A DNA stretch of 64,000 nt from Cyanodermella asteris. Its lineage: Eukaryota; Ascomycota; Lecanoromycetes; Ostropales; Stictidaceae. The notes below the pieces were generated by a model that was not told the origin of the DNA, did no database searches, and saw nothing but the letters and a program-made list of their open reading frames with translations. Positions within the stretch are counted from its first letter, which is position 1. Every line of letters starts with the position of its first letter. A program made the translations under genes and the position numbers. The stretch is from contig UYJD01000006.1 of assembly GCA_900618795.1 (NCBI GenBank), positions 1,589,256 through 1,653,255 of the forward strand, read 5' to 3'. This document shows, one piece after another, positions 1 through 11,591 of this stretch.

Positions 1-256
1 GTCGGCAGAGTTGACGGTGTCGACTCTTTCGAGCGACATCGTGGGTGACGTTTCGATCATGGGCATGGTGGGCGACGGTACCGGTGGGACGAGGAGGACT
101 AGGGAGGAGAGTATGGGGGAGGAGGGCGGCGAGGCTCCGTTGACAAGCAAAAACACCAAGAACTTCAGATTCCGGCTGACCGACTTGCTTCACGCCAAAA
201 GATTCGTGCTCGAAGAACAAAAGAGAAGTATCTGGGCAGAGAGATGCAACTTATAG
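1..256 (+). CDS. 3' end of an unidentified protein (5' partial)
   Basis: The frame beginning at base 2 is open from the window edge to the stop at 254-256, so this may be the last 84 residues of a gene starting upstream. The C-terminus is rich in Lys, Arg and Leu and looks like ordinary coding sequence (it ends WAERCNL). The N-terminal half is Gly, Ser and Thr rich and acidic. I do not recognise a family. Coding status rests only on frame openness and composition; an intron or antisense origin is possible. Confidence 0.35.
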   Translation, partial: SAELTVSTLSSDIVGDVSIMGMVGDGTGGTRRTREESMGEEGGEAPLTSKNTKNFRFRLTDLLHAKRFVLEEQKRSIWAERCNL

Positions 257-894
257 ATGCCAAACCTCCGTCTGTCCTTGAGTCCAGATACACCCCTGCA
301 CGCCCAACAAACATCTGTCAGTCTCTTCCCCGCAAAAAGACACTTGGACGCTTTCCCATACCCCGGATTCAGTCCAGGACCATGACGAGAAGTATATTGG
401 CAATGGCTTGCTCCGTGTGAACGAAGTGGATCCACACTTTTCAACAACAAAAGGATGCAAATGAACAGATTCGCTCACGGACCATAAGGGGATCCGAAAC
501 CGATACACCGACCACAGCTACCAACAAAGGTCGTAGAGAACAGGCATTACGGAGGTACCAGAACCATGAATCAGGGTGGATATGCAGGCTCAAGATCGAG
601 ACCCACGTTCGCGGTCATGACATGCTTAAACGAACAACTGGGACGGGTAAGTGAGTACTAGCATACGTGTAGAACCTGTCGTGAGCCCTCCAGAATCCCC
701 CGATCGGCAGAGCAGAAACGTGCTGGAAGCCGGGAAGTCCGACCTCCAGAGCTTCGATCCCTAACTCTAAACAAGTCGTGTTCGTGTCAACCGTAGTCGA
801 TAGTCTTGGTGGTTGACCAGAGTCGGCTGTAGCTACTGGGGGGGGCGGGTTGAAAGAGGCTGAGTCTCGGCCCTGGGCAAGACGCCGCTTCACC
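257..894. other. No supported gene
   Basis: Only short overlapping frames on both strands, with composition typical of non-coding DNA. A run of eight G at about 838-846 is the only visible low-complexity feature. It may hold the 3' UTR of the upstream gene. Confidence 0.5.
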
Positions 895-1200
895 TCAGCC
901 ATGGACCTTGGCGGAGCGAATCAGACGTCTGGATGCCTCACGATCTGGTACTGATTGTCGATTGAGCTGATGAGCTGCCCCGGACAAATGGCAATGGCGT
1001 CCGGCAACTCTCTTTCTTTGAGTTGTTTGCGTGATTCCATATCGATACGGTCGGTTCGTGATGTCGGTGGCCGCTTCCGATGGGTGAGGCTGCTTCAGAC
1101 GCCGGTGGAACTTCCGCATGGAAGCTTCGGAGGTGTGAAGTGTCTTGGCAATCAGGAACGTGCCAAGGAGGAGGATCGAAGCGAGATGGAAATTTGTCAT
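895..1200 (-). CDS. Possible small secreted protein
   Basis: A 101-residue ORF with a true ATG. The first 26 residues form a plausible signal peptide: MTNF, then a hydrophobic core rich in Leu, Ile and Ala, then a small-residue cleavage region near TSEA. The mature part is very basic (Arg, Lys, His) with one Cys. No family is recognised. The distal part could contain an intron or be read-through of non-coding sequence, because it becomes Arg/Ser/His rich. This is an effector-like candidate only by its signal peptide and size. Confidence 0.3.
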   Translation of the reverse strand: MTNFHLASILLLGTFLIAKTLHTSEASMRKFHRRLKQPHPSEAATDITNRPYRYGITQTTQRKRVAGRHCHLSGAAHQLNRQSVPDREASRRLIRSAKVHG

Positions 1201-2552
1201 GAGAGATGGAACGAGGGGCGGGAATCGCGATGAGAGTGGAAGTCAAAGACGGTCTGTCAGGGCTGAAGTTGGGTGAAGTTCACGGCTCGTCGAGGTGTCG
1301 TGGCGCGCCGTTGAACATCCTGTTGGCTAACGTCCTGCGATAACGAGCTTTAAAGTCTTACCTGCATGGCCGTATGAGCGGTCTGCTACACCTCAGAGAT
1401 AATGTTACATTGCATACTTTGCGCGGATGCATCTTCGGGTGTGGGTGATCAAGATGCACGAGCAGGTAGTCGTATAGCTGGAGCGCTACCCCGGGAAATC
1501 GAGATAAGGCAGCTCGAACCCTTGGCCAGCACTGCCTCTTTTCGTCTTCAGGGACAGGACGAATAATGATGGCGGACGGCAGTTCGTATCGATTGCAAAC
1601 AAATCTCGGCGGCAGCGCTGAAGCCTCAAGCCTTGGGCATGTTCGAGGGATTACGAAAAGGTATCTTTGCCCCGATGCCCAGCGTTCTGAACCGCATATC
1701 TACTGGGCGTGGCGCTTCAGAGGCCGGGGTCAACTGGTACGATCGCTCTAAAGTTCACGAGCCAGATTCAACAGAAAGTCAATCGCGAATAATGCTGATC
1801 GGAGCATTGACTCTTGACGTGATACTTTTTCTTCTTCTTCTTCTTCTTCCATGCGCATGCGCTGTCAGCATTCCGCGCACAAGTCTTTCAGTTTCCCCTC
1901 CATCTCATGATCTGGGTTTCTCTACTCATCCAGAGGAGCTCCGGTCAATGCAATTGCAGTACAGCATGCGATAATGAAGCGATTGATGCCTCGAAAATCG
2001 GATGCTGAACACTTCTAAGTATGGGCACAAGAGAAGTCGTGGCGTCTACAAACTATCATCAGCCTGACGAACCTGACCTCTGAGTACCTGGAGGGCAATC
2101 AAGATTGATCTACAGATAAGCCACCCACCACGGAATATCCAAACTGCCCACGGGATCAAAATGCTGGACAACTACGAGGTACAGGTATTGGAGCGCAATC
2201 ACGTGGACACATCTACAGCAAGCAGAGCACGAACGCAGCAACCTTCAATTCACTCACGACCTGCGGCTGAGCACTCTGCGGACAGACGATCGTGAACGAT
2301 CGGACAAGGATCCACCAATGAAAGCGCAGCGAAAGTAAGCGGGGCATACCTGTTCACCGGATCAGGTCAAAGAGCTCGTAAGGTTTGAGACGCGGGGATG
2401 TAAATACAGAATACCAGCCTTTGCCTACATTACCTGCCTACCTCCCTACCTGTCCTTTGTCTCTACGATTCATCTTTCCCCATCCAAACGACCTGTAACT
2501 CCATCCAAACATTCCCACATACCCTTCCCGAAAGATCCAATCAACCGAAATC
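1201..2552. other. Intergenic; CTT microsatellite
   Basis: No gene can be supported. A frame with an ATG at 1639 and a stop at 1974 is open, but its hydrophobic stretch is just the translation of a CTT repeat at about 1831-1849. The last 150 bases are pyrimidine-rich (repeated ctacc/cttacc), as expected for the promoter and 5' UTR of the gene at 2553. Confidence 0.5.
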
Positions 2553-3242
2553 ATGCCTGCAGCCGTGTGCCCCGTCGTAGGAACAACCACCAACGTCCTA
2601 CCCCCAAACCATCCAGAGATCCCCTCAGGTGTGTGTGTGTTTTACACTTAAACCGCCCCGTACAAATACGTTTTTACACGGTACACACATACCTACCTTA
2701 CCCCCCCATCTTACTGACAACAATAAATCGAATTCGCAGACCCCGAAGCCCGCTGCCCCGTCGTAAACGCCAAAGTCTCCCACCACGACACCATAATCCA
2801 CCACTCCCACCCTTCGGAGGAGACCGGCCCCTCCGCAATGGACGCCTCCCAGTGTCCCGCGCTGAAGAGCGCCGCCAACAGCGGCGAATCCGTCACCGAC
2901 GCCGTGTGCCCAGGTAAGTAAAACCAGAAAACCCACAGAAAACCCCACAGAGAAGAACCGGGGGGAGGGGGAAACCCCCAAGATTCAGTTTGGGGTTGGG
3001 ATAGAAAGAAAAGAAAAACGACAGTTTTGGGACTGACATTTTTGTTCTGCGATACAGTCGTCGGTGCCGTCAACAGCCATCTGCCTCCTGCGCATCCGGC
3101 GCTCAACGAGGAGGAGGCTGGGGCGGTTTGTCCGGTTACGAACGCGACTTTGGAGCATCATAAGAAGAAGGTGTTGATGCACAAGGCCGTGTCTGGGAAT
3201 GCTTCGGCGGCGCAGTGCCCGGTTTTGATGAATAAGGCTTAG
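2553..3242 (+). CDS. Internally duplicated Cys-Pro (CPV) repeat protein
   Basis: Three exons, 2553-2628, 2740-2913 and 3058-3242, join in frame (phase 1 at both introns, GTGTGT and GTAAGT donors) into a 144-residue protein. No signal peptide or membrane segment is visible. It consists of two tandem units of about 70 residues. Each begins AVCPVVG, continues with LPPxHP, then a second CPV, a His-rich stretch, and ends with a third motif (QCPAL or QCPVL). That makes six Cys-Pro dipeptides, and these Cys are the only ones in the protein. Cys-Pro followed by a hydrophobic residue is the core of heme-regulatory motifs in heme-responsive proteins, and nearby His could be a second ligand. Heme or metal binding is therefore a reasonable inference, not shown. 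The second intron falls inside the first CP motif of unit 2, near the unit boundary. I do not recognise a named family. Confidence 0.8.
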
Positions 3243-3553
3243 GCGCGCCTCGTCGGATTTACACGGTTACTGGCGTTATGGATTCGACACTGTTGAGTGC
3301 ATGATTGTGGATTACGAACTTTTATGGATATCGGCCGGATTACCGATGACTTTTAGGCTATGGGAGTACGATATACTGAGATTCCACGGATGCAGAGAGC
3401 ATACTTGTTGTTGCACATGTCTTTGTAAATTGTCCATCGTGACGAAGACTCCTTTCTTCTCCAATGATCCCGATGCGAGGCTGAGGGTGCTCTTGTCCAC
3501 TAGATCTCGATGCCTACCCTATCCTACATATTCAAGAGCTTCTGGTGAACCTT

Positions 3554-5944
3554 TCAGTACAAATCGGCTTCATCAATGACCTTCTTCGCAGCCTTCAAGC
3601 TTCCTGCAATGATCTCCTCCCACTTCGCCACACCATCAGGATTGGCATCTTCAATATTCTCAATCAATCCCGGAAACGTCGCTCCCGCATAACCAGTATT
3701 CCTACCCGGAGCATAGACAACATGCTTGAACCACGACCTGTTGTCAAGGCCTCCGTCATACAAGAATGATCGCTCAAGCAGCGTGTAGGCCTTGTTGACC
3801 TTTGCAACCTCCCGGCGCAGATAGCGTCCTCTCAGTCTTGACCACCAGTCTGGACTTTCGGTAACCTGCAAACGCAGTACGGCCGCCTTACGGTCCAGAG
3901 CGAGGGATGCGGAGCGCAGCTCTTCGATCAGTGCGGCCAAGCGCTCGAAACCCGTTTCGCCGACGGCTAGCTTCTTCTCGGCGGCTTTGAGGTACTTTTT
4001 GAGACCTTTAGCGTAGTCTGAGGCCCTGAACGGTATTACCGGCTGGTCTGCAAACGTAGCAGCAAGCAAACCCAGGATGCGAGCTTGAGCTTGATGGTAC
4101 TTGAATCCGGGGTCACCGTACTTGTCCATCCAGTAGAAGGAATCGTAGTTACTGTGGTAGTGGTAGATCGGTGAGCTCGAGCCCCGAGGCTTGAAGCCCA
4201 TGTCGACGCTAGCCACGCCGGCAAAGTCTAGGAATGCGGTGTAATCGGAGCCGGAGCCGAGGGTGCCAATGCTGGCTCCTTCTGTTTCTTGCCATATATC
4301 GAATACGGTTTGGCCTTTGCGAGTTTGGTTTGGGCTGAGCACTTCGGCTGTAGCGTGGGTGACTGCTCTGTTCACGAGAGGTGCAGCTTGGGCTCCAAAG
4401 CTTGGGCCGGAAGCGCCGACATCGACGTTGAGGTACACGATTGCGGACTTCTTGATCCACGGGACGTATTCCTCGACCCACTCGGTACTGCCGAGTAGAC
4501 CGTACTCTTCGCCGTCCCATGAGGCGAAGACTAGGGTGCGTTGTGGCTTCCAGCCTTTGTCGATGGCCTCGCCGTACGAGCGGACAACCTCGTTCAGCAC
4601 TGAAGAGCCGCTGTTGGGATCTCCCGCGCCTCCAGCGATCCAAGCATCACGGTGGTTGCCTATGAGGACGACCTCGTCCTTGTAGTCGCCTGTACCGTTG
4701 ATGGTGCCAATGACGTTCCACAACGGTGTGATTGTGAAGTCAACCTCATTAATCAGGTTGATGGTCAGCTCAGGAGGGCTGGGTCCAATATTATAGTCGA
4801 CGCCCAAATGTTCGAGCCCTCCACCTTGCCAGTACTCATTGAACTGGGGGTCTTTGCTACTCAGTCCATGGCCGTTGAGAGCCCTCAGTAGTGGCAGTGC
4901 GTCCTTGTAGCTGATAGGCATGCTCGGGATCTGGGGCGTTGTGTTGTTGGGGCTCTGACGTGGCACTCCGGGCTTACTGGGATAGCCGATAGTGGTAGGA
5001 TCACCGGGTCCGTAACTCAGGTACTGCACACTACCTCGCTGAACTGCGCTGGGGTTCCTGGCCCAGCCTTCCGGGTAAGCCTTGTGGCCGTTGAGCTCGG
5101 TGACCTCGCCGTCCTCCTGCGGGTCGTCGTAGATGAGTACTCCAGCCATTCCGAGGCGCTCGGCGGCCATGACCTTGAGACCGCGAAAGCATCGTCCGTA
5201 TTTGACGATGGCGATCTTGCCCTTGAGATCAACTCCAGCGGCAACGAGATCGTCAAAGTCGTGGTAGGTACCAAAGTTGGCAAAGACGTACTGAGCGGTC
5301 ACATTACCATTTGCACTGTAGCCATGGAAAGTCGGCACTCGATCAAGGAGTCCAGTTGTGGGATCTTCGTCTAGGACGTCTTCTTCCAAGCTGGCTTCGT
5401 ATGCTATTTCAGAGCCACCATCGCTTTGTGATCGTATCAAAGCAACACGGTGGCCTTTCGGGTAGTTGATGTAGACGTCGTAAGGTACGATCTCAGCTTT
5501 GACACCAAATGACTTCCAGAGGTCTCGCGTGTACTCAGCTTGGCTCTTGTTCTTGCCAGCAAGATGAGGGCCTTCTGTATAGTACTTGGAATAATCTCTA
5601 ATTCGCTTGGTGCTCGGTGTGTCGTTCAGGATGCGTCTGAGATCGCCCTTTTTCAGACCTTGCTCCGAGAACTGCATCGGCGGGTTCCCGATAGGCTGCC
5701 ATGGCTCATCGAGGTCGCCATGTTTCGGACCATGCGGATGCCCATGTCTGTGGCCGTCGTCGAAAGAATCTGGGAGGAGGAATACAATTACAGCAGCTAC
5801 CAGCGCAACGGAAAGCACTGCGGTGATGATTCTTCGGCAGATTGATGGTCTTGGCCGTTGTTGAACCACGACCAGTGTTGGCAGCAGCGGGGTCTGTTCC
5901 GACTGCGACGCCATCGTCTTTTCGTTGACTCCTAACTGTGTCAT
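3554..5944 (-). CDS. M28 glutamate carboxypeptidase II-like membrane peptidase
   Basis: From the ATG at 5944 this is a 796-residue type II membrane protein; ATG 5914 is an alternative start. The order is a short cytoplasmic tail, one transmembrane helix (about residues 35-60), a protease-associated domain, the M28 catalytic domain and a C-terminal transferrin-receptor-like helical domain. Zinc and catalytic motifs of the GCPII/Vps70 family are all visible: GNHRDAW (His), AGDPNSG (bridging Asp), DGEEYG (catalytic Glu plus ligand Glu), LNVDVG (Asp) and YHYHSNYDSF (His). It should therefore be an active co-catalytic zinc exopeptidase acting in the vacuole/endosome lumen or outside the cell. The longer frame reaching 5983 begins with GTG, so it was not used. 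It is a single exon. Confidence 0.93.
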   Translation of the reverse strand: MTQLGVNEKTMASQSEQTPLLPTLVVVQQRPRPSICRRIITAVLSVALVAAVIVFLLPDSFDDGHRHGHPHGPKHGDLDEPWQPIGNPPMQFSEQGLKKGDLRRILNDTPSTKRIRDYSKYYTEGPHLAGKNKSQAEYTRDLWKSFGVKAEIVPYDVYINYPKGHRVALIRSQSDGGSEIAYEASLEEDVLDEDPTTGLLDRVPTFHGYSANGNVTAQYVFANFGTYHDFDDLVAAGVDLKGKIAIVKYGRCFRGLKVMAAERLGMAGVLIYDDPQEDGEVTELNGHKAYPEGWARNPSAVQRGSVQYLSYGPGDPTTIGYPSKPGVPRQSPNNTTPQIPSMPISYKDALPLLRALNGHGLSSKDPQFNEYWQGGGLEHLGVDYNIGPSPPELTINLINEVDFTITPLWNVIGTINGTGDYKDEVVLIGNHRDAWIAGGAGDPNSGSSVLNEVVRSYGEAIDKGWKPQRTLVFASWDGEEYGLLGSTEWVEEYVPWIKKSAIVYLNVDVGASGPSFGAQAAPLVNRAVTHATAEVLSPNQTRKGQTVFDIWQETEGASIGTLGSGSDYTAFLDFAGVASVDMGFKPRGSSSPIYHYHSNYDSFYWMDKYGDPGFKYHQAQARILGLLAATFADQPVIPFRASDYAKGLKKYLKAAEKKLAVGETGFERLAALIEELRSASLALDRKAAVLRLQVTESPDWWSRLRGRYLRREVAKVNKAYTLLERSFLYDGGLDNRSWFKHVVYAPGRNTGYAGATFPGLIENIEDANPDGVAKWEEIIAGSLKAAKKVIDEADLY

Positions 5945-8194
5945 GGTCAGTGGCGCAGGAATGAGAAGAAGACACAGAGACACACCTACTTGTTCAGTGG
6001 TATTCTACTCCATCTGAAGGATGCAGATAAGCCCGTCTATCCGAAGTCGTCGCCTTCTGATTGCTGAGGTGGAGCGTAGGAGTCTAGTTGCTTGCCGCAT
6101 TGGGAAGGTGTGAGAGCGATCAGTGGATGAGATCAGACCGTACGATGGATTGCGTGATTACGTCAGTTTCTAGTCAAGCCCTGAAGATGGACTTTCGTGG
6201 CTTCATGATCTTCGATCGCGATATATGATATCAAGCTAATCTCTGCTCTTCTTTCGCCTCTATGTCGCCAAGTTGGGTGCAGGTCTGAACGCCTGTGCCG
6301 CGAATGGCCCATGTTACACATGCGATGCGGCATTCCCGGGAATGTATAGCGATTATTTTTCTATGAGTTTGTTTCCCAAATCACATTTACTCAAACCACG
6401 AGCCATAAAATATTGTTGCTCAATTACTGTATGCGGTTGGGATTCACTTACGTGGGAGGTGCTTTAGCATGAATCTTTGCATAGGGGCATGCAGGAGAAA
6501 CGGAGTCGCTGCTTGCGCGACGGCGTTTAAATTCTATTTGCTTATCTTCTTAGCTCACAGGGTTGCGATGGAGGACAACCTTCGAAAGGACAAACCGCAC
6601 GTGACGGTGTTGCGAATGCTTGTTTACGCGACGACAAACGAGCATGCGATTTGAGGGCTCGCATCTAAATGTTTTCGTGAATCGTCAATCTATTCTACTA
6701 TCCTATCGCCAGTGTACATGTCATCTTGAACGAGATTCAGAGTGCCTGGCTCGGTGCTAGTCGCATATCTTGAAACGTCTTACATCGGAACGACGTATGT
6801 CTTGCATGCTGAGACTACAGCTAGCAGACTTTCGTGTCACACACGACATGCATAAATGCCGGGCGGCAACTTTTGCCTAGGGAGCAGGGAGCTTGGAGCT
6901 TGGAGCTTGGAGCTTGGAGCTTGGAGCAGCTTGAAACCCGGTCGACAGAAATACGGTTGCGATTATGGCCTGCGAGTGGTCGCTCTATCATCCATAAATT
7001 GCATTGCCAGATCGCAGCTCGCAACGGGGATGCCGTCTTTAATTTTCCTTGCAGCAAGGCAAAGTAGCTTCTTCGAAAAGGAGTCGCGCAAGCAAAATCG
7101 CCAATGTGCCTGTTGAGGAGTCTCGACCTGCAGTAATGCTGAGGGATGATGACCTGCAACATTGGCGACGCTTGATCTGGGCCATCTGGCTTGATCGAGG
7201 TTGATCTAGCTTGACCTGGCTCGACCTGTGGCATCTGTCAGTTGCCGGAATGGCCAGCCACGCCAGCCTACACCACCACAACACCAGCCAGCAGACGGCA
7301 AGCCGAAGAGCAGATCTGCTTGTGGTTAGAGGCAGCGAGCAAGTGTGGTCGATGCAGCCCAAACGAGTAATAGCAATTTGCGACATTGGCTTGATGAGGT
7401 CAGATGTCGACGACGGTCCTGCAAGTACCGGGACGCCGATCATCAGCTGTCGACAGAACTGTGGAAGAAGACGACAGGCCCGAGCCCGAGCCGGCGTGGA
7501 AATGTTGGTTGACTGATGCTGGTTACTCTAGTCTGCTTTTGTGCTTTGGTGGGGGAGTTGACGATGCTGCATGCGACAGGTCGGCCCAAGACGACGAACA
7601 CAGGGCGTTCGCATATCGCTGAAGAAATAAAAATATCTGCAGTACGGTGTATGTAGTCAATGCTCGCAAAGATTTGAGCGGTTTCATAGAGTCCAAGTGC
7701 ATGTCAGGAGGCTGCAGGGCGAGTGAATCTGTCGTCTCGCCCTGACTTTCTGGTCTCTCGCAAGCGCCGAGAGCGCACCAGCGGTGGAGCAGCGAGAGTC
7801 TCTGCCGACCTTGCTTGCATCCCAAATCAGCTCAGCAGCGCCAACGACACCTTGTGTCTGTTTGTTCACACCCATCTCCATCTTCATCGCAACCTGCCGT
7901 CCTTCTCGCGAACCGTCGCGTAATTGGCTTCGTCCTTGGTGCAGCTTCACAGTCGCCATCGTCCTGCCGTGCTTCCAGACGCAATCAGCCGCTACTGCGG
8001 GCGCATCCAGCTTCGATAGATACCTCCAATCCCGGCGCAAGCTGCCGTCTTTGCACCCTTTCCCTTGGTCCAGCCTGCACTACAATTCAGCGTTCGAGCG
8101 ATCCTTTCCCAGCATGAGCAGAGCTTGGTGATCCCTGGCTTCCGGAGCAGGCTCTCCAGAAATTCAACGACCATCGGCTGCGTCGAGAGCAGAC
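5945..8194. other. Intergenic region with short repeats
   Basis: About 2.2 kb between two divergently transcribed genes, with no ORF of convincing composition. It contains the heptamer repeat at 6890 and a degenerate run at about 7180-7230 in which cttgat/cttgacc blocks recur. The final few hundred bases are pyrimidine-rich and probably hold the promoter and 5' UTR of the SH3-SAM-PH gene. Confidence 0.6.
6890..6927. repeat. AGCTTGG heptamer tandem repeat
   Basis: Five perfect copies of AGCTTGG (6890-6924) followed by a partial AGC. The imperfect GGGAGCAGGG just upstream suggests slippage growth. It lies in non-coding DNA. Confidence 0.97.
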
Positions 8195-11100
8195 ATGGCG
8201 CATCGTCAGCCCGGCGAGGCGCCCAAGCGGGCACAACCTGGTGACCTGCTGCTTGTCATCCGTGAGTGAACTCTAGCCTGGCGCGGTGGTGATGCGCGAC
8301 AATCTGGATCGAGGAAAGCACACTGGCTAACACAACCTTTTCACAGACGACTTCGTTGCCCGCAGCCCCGATGAGCTCAGCCTCACCAAAGGCGACAGGA
8401 TAGAGCTCCTGGAGAAAGATGATGACTTTGGCGATGGATGGTATTTGGGCAAAATGGTGGCCACGGGCATCAGTGGCTTGTTCCCTGAAGGTAGGACACG
8501 CGCGAGACGAGCCTTGCCAACGAAAGTGCTGAGACAATACTAACAATCTCTTTCAGTATACACCACGCTTGCCCCTCGCAATTTCATGGCCCAACAGCCT
8601 CGCCCGAACGGCGTCTCTACAGTGCCTACCCCAGCGCCAATCCAGACACAATCACCCTACGGCGATGAAATCAGTCCTCGAACACAAGACTTTGCGACGC
8701 AGGACGTCAACACAAGCAGGTCTCTGACCCCAACCAGTCCGCAGCCCAGCATGATGTCCGAGGCAGAGTCCGCACGAGTTGCGCCATTGAACACGGGCGC
8801 GTCGCCTCAGCGTGTGGCTTCTCTTCCCTACAATGCGTATGCATCACAGCCAATGGCGGGACCGCTCCCGGCGCAGCGGAGTATAAGCATGATGATGCAG
8901 AATAGCCACAGCCGAGAAGACAGTCCGGTGATACACGAAACGTTGAATGTAATCGACGAGCACATCACGGACATGAGCACCCCCAGATCAAGCGTGGTGC
9001 AGCGCTCGGCGGCGGGCAACGACTCTGGTAGCGAGTACAGCGCTCATGTGAATCCCAGAGCTTCGTACGTGCATGGCGACGAGAGCGACGAGGACGAGAG
9101 AATCGCCTTCAGCGAAGAGGAAGTATCTAAATGGACATCCTCCGAAGTCGCCCGCTATCTGGAAAGTATCGGGGTGGACCGCAAGCATTGCGATGTTTTC
9201 AAAGAGCAAGAAATCTCGGGTGACATTCTGCTGACCATGGATCAGTCGACGATCTTTATGAAAGAGTTTGAGCTGGGCGTGGTAGGGCGCCGGCTGCGAA
9301 CGTGGCACAAGATTCGAGCCTTCCAGGAAGAAGTGCGGTCGAACAAGGACGTCAACTCGCGAGCGGGTGACTTCTTCGACGAGCCCGACTTTACCGCTGG
9401 GAGTCAGGGCAGCGGCGCCAAATTGCCGTGCATCCCATCGCTCGTCAATCGCCCAGGCGCGCCTGGCAGCCCTCAACATCGACGCCAGGGCAGCCCTTTT
9501 GCCAGACCTGCCTCGCAGCTGCCTTCCTCGGCCAACGACAGCCCCGTCTCAGTGCGCGCTCCCGACTTCGCTGGAGACGTTCACAGAGGCTCTAGACGCC
9601 ATTCATCCATCGACTACACCAAAGCAGCTCATCAGTCATTAGTGCCTTCAGCTTTAGATACAACTCCTCCTCAGACAGGTGTTCCTCATCGCAAGCAGCC
9701 GTCTCTCGACAAGGCCTGGTCACTTGCAGCTGCAACTGCCGCGGCTACTTCACCCGAAGCCCTTTCGCCTGACGTGGTCGACGCTGGCTCGACAACCCCT
9801 CGTTCTGAGCGACACGTCTCCCTGATCGATGCGAAAGCGGAGGAGCTGGATCGGGGTTACATGTCCGGTAGTGATCTCGAACTGAAGAAGAATCGGAACC
9901 TGCTTCGCAAGCGAGACGGACCTACGGCGTCCCATTCACGACAGAGCAGCTATCGAGAGGAAAACGGCAACCTTGCCGCACCAAACAAGCGACATTCACG
10001 GTTCGGTAGTGCTGGGTCCATACGTGATACGATCACAAGCATAGCAACTGGAGGGAGGATGCGTGCGCACAGCGCCAAAGATCCCGTGCCAACAACAACT
10101 CATGGTCCGCCTTTGGTCACGAAGCTCGACTACCCGCCCAAGCCGGTAGAGTCGACGGTAAGAAGGAGCAATTTTCTCACTGCAAAGTCAAAATTTGAAT
10201 CTCTGATCCGCAAGGCCGGGGATGCCCTAAATGTACCTCTCCCAGCAATTGCTGCTCTTCGTGAGGAGCAGAGCTTGAGGAAGAGTCTGAGTTTGCCAGA
10301 ATTTTCGATTGACCGTACTGACAAGAGGTTGTCGGATGAGCAGACCATAGCAGGTTCGAGCACGACTAAATCCTCTGGAGAGAAGACCCCGGTCAACTCA
10401 CCCAGCATATCATCTCCCATGGGTGACTCCGTCACTGCCACAAGCTCGCCGAGCAGAACGACATCTGCCGCAGCTTCGACCAAGGCTCAGAGCATTGACT
10501 CGACCGATTCGATTCGAAAATCATTGACTGGCCGCTCGTCGACTGGCTCCAAGCCGCCACGACCCAAGCACAAGTCTAATACATCGGCTTACACACGAGG
10601 CTTGCTGAAGATGACACCCAAGGAGGCTCTGCAGGATTGCGACTATTCGGGCTGGATGAAGAAAAAGTCTCCCGGGTTGATGGCAATCTGGCGACCTAGA
10701 TTGTTCACCTTGCGGGGCCGCCGGCTTGCTTACTATTACACAGAAGATGATACGGAAGAGAAGGGATTGATCGACATCTCAAATCATCGTGTACTGCCTG
10801 CTGAGAACGAATTCCTTGCTGGCATGCACGCCGCCGCGACAAGAGCTACCACTACCCCGACATCACCAGCCAACGCATCCCTGGAAACGAAGAACGACAT
10901 CGAAGTAGCTGCACAGGTCGAGAAGTCGCCTCCACCCACCAAGAGCCCCAAAATTGGATCAGGCGACTCGATGTTCATCTTCAAGTTAGTCCCACCACGT
11001 ACTGGTCTCAGCAAGGCAGTGCAATTCACCAAGCCAACTGTTCATTACTTTGCAACCGACAACGTCAAACAGGGCAGACTATGGATGGCTGCCCTGATGA

Positions 11101-11591
11101 AAGCGACCATTGACCGCGACCCAGATGCGCCGATCACAAGCACTTACCAGCAGAAGACCATCAGCCTTGCCAAGGCCAAAGCCATGCGACAACGGCCGCC
11201 GGCATTGATGGGAGTCGACGAGGAAGTTGCCAAGCAGGAGGTTGAAAAGACGGAACATGAAGGTGACCAGATTACAGTCACGGACGCCACACCAAAAGTT
11301 GACGGTCTTGATGTCGAAGAGAATGCGGCAAAGCAAGGCGGAGATGGTGAACCAAACACAGCCATATCATCCGCCGGGGGGCTTGGTATCGAAGGTGTCG
11401 ACTTCAAGCCGGAAAATCTCGCCCTTCCCGGAGAGGCTGAACGCAGTCAGAGTCCCGGAAGGCCCAGTCTGCGTCTTGTTAGAAGCATGAGCGGTGGTAT
11501 CAGCAATAAAGAGAAAACGGTGCAAAGAACGCTCAGCGGGAGCAGCCGAGTCAGCAGCAAGCCAGCAGAGGCGGAAGACGTTGCGCAATAG
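8195..11591 (+). CDS. Boi1/Boi2-like SH3-SAM-PH scaffold protein
   Basis: Three exons, 8195-8261, 8347-8490 and 8557-11591, give 1081 residues. The short 5' exons complete an SH3 domain (about residues 17-80; HDFVA, ALYDY-like start, and GLFPEVY at the end). A SAM domain follows at about 261-330 (SKWTSSEVARYLESIG...). After a long Ser/Pro-rich disordered region comes a PH domain at about 766-920 (SGWMKKKS ... WRPRLFTLRG) with a Thr/Ala/Pro-rich insertion. This order is that of yeast Boi1/Boi2, which link Cdc42, formins and the exocyst at sites of polarised growth; the same role at hyphal tips is inferred. The first ATG begins MAHRQPGEAPKRA and matches the frame of both splice sites. Strong signals: GTGAGT/CACAG and GTAGGA/TTTCAG. 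Confidence 0.93.

Noticed and set aside
1639-1974. ORF with a poly-Leu hydrophobic segment
   Set aside because: The hydrophobic run is only the translation of a CTT microsatellite.
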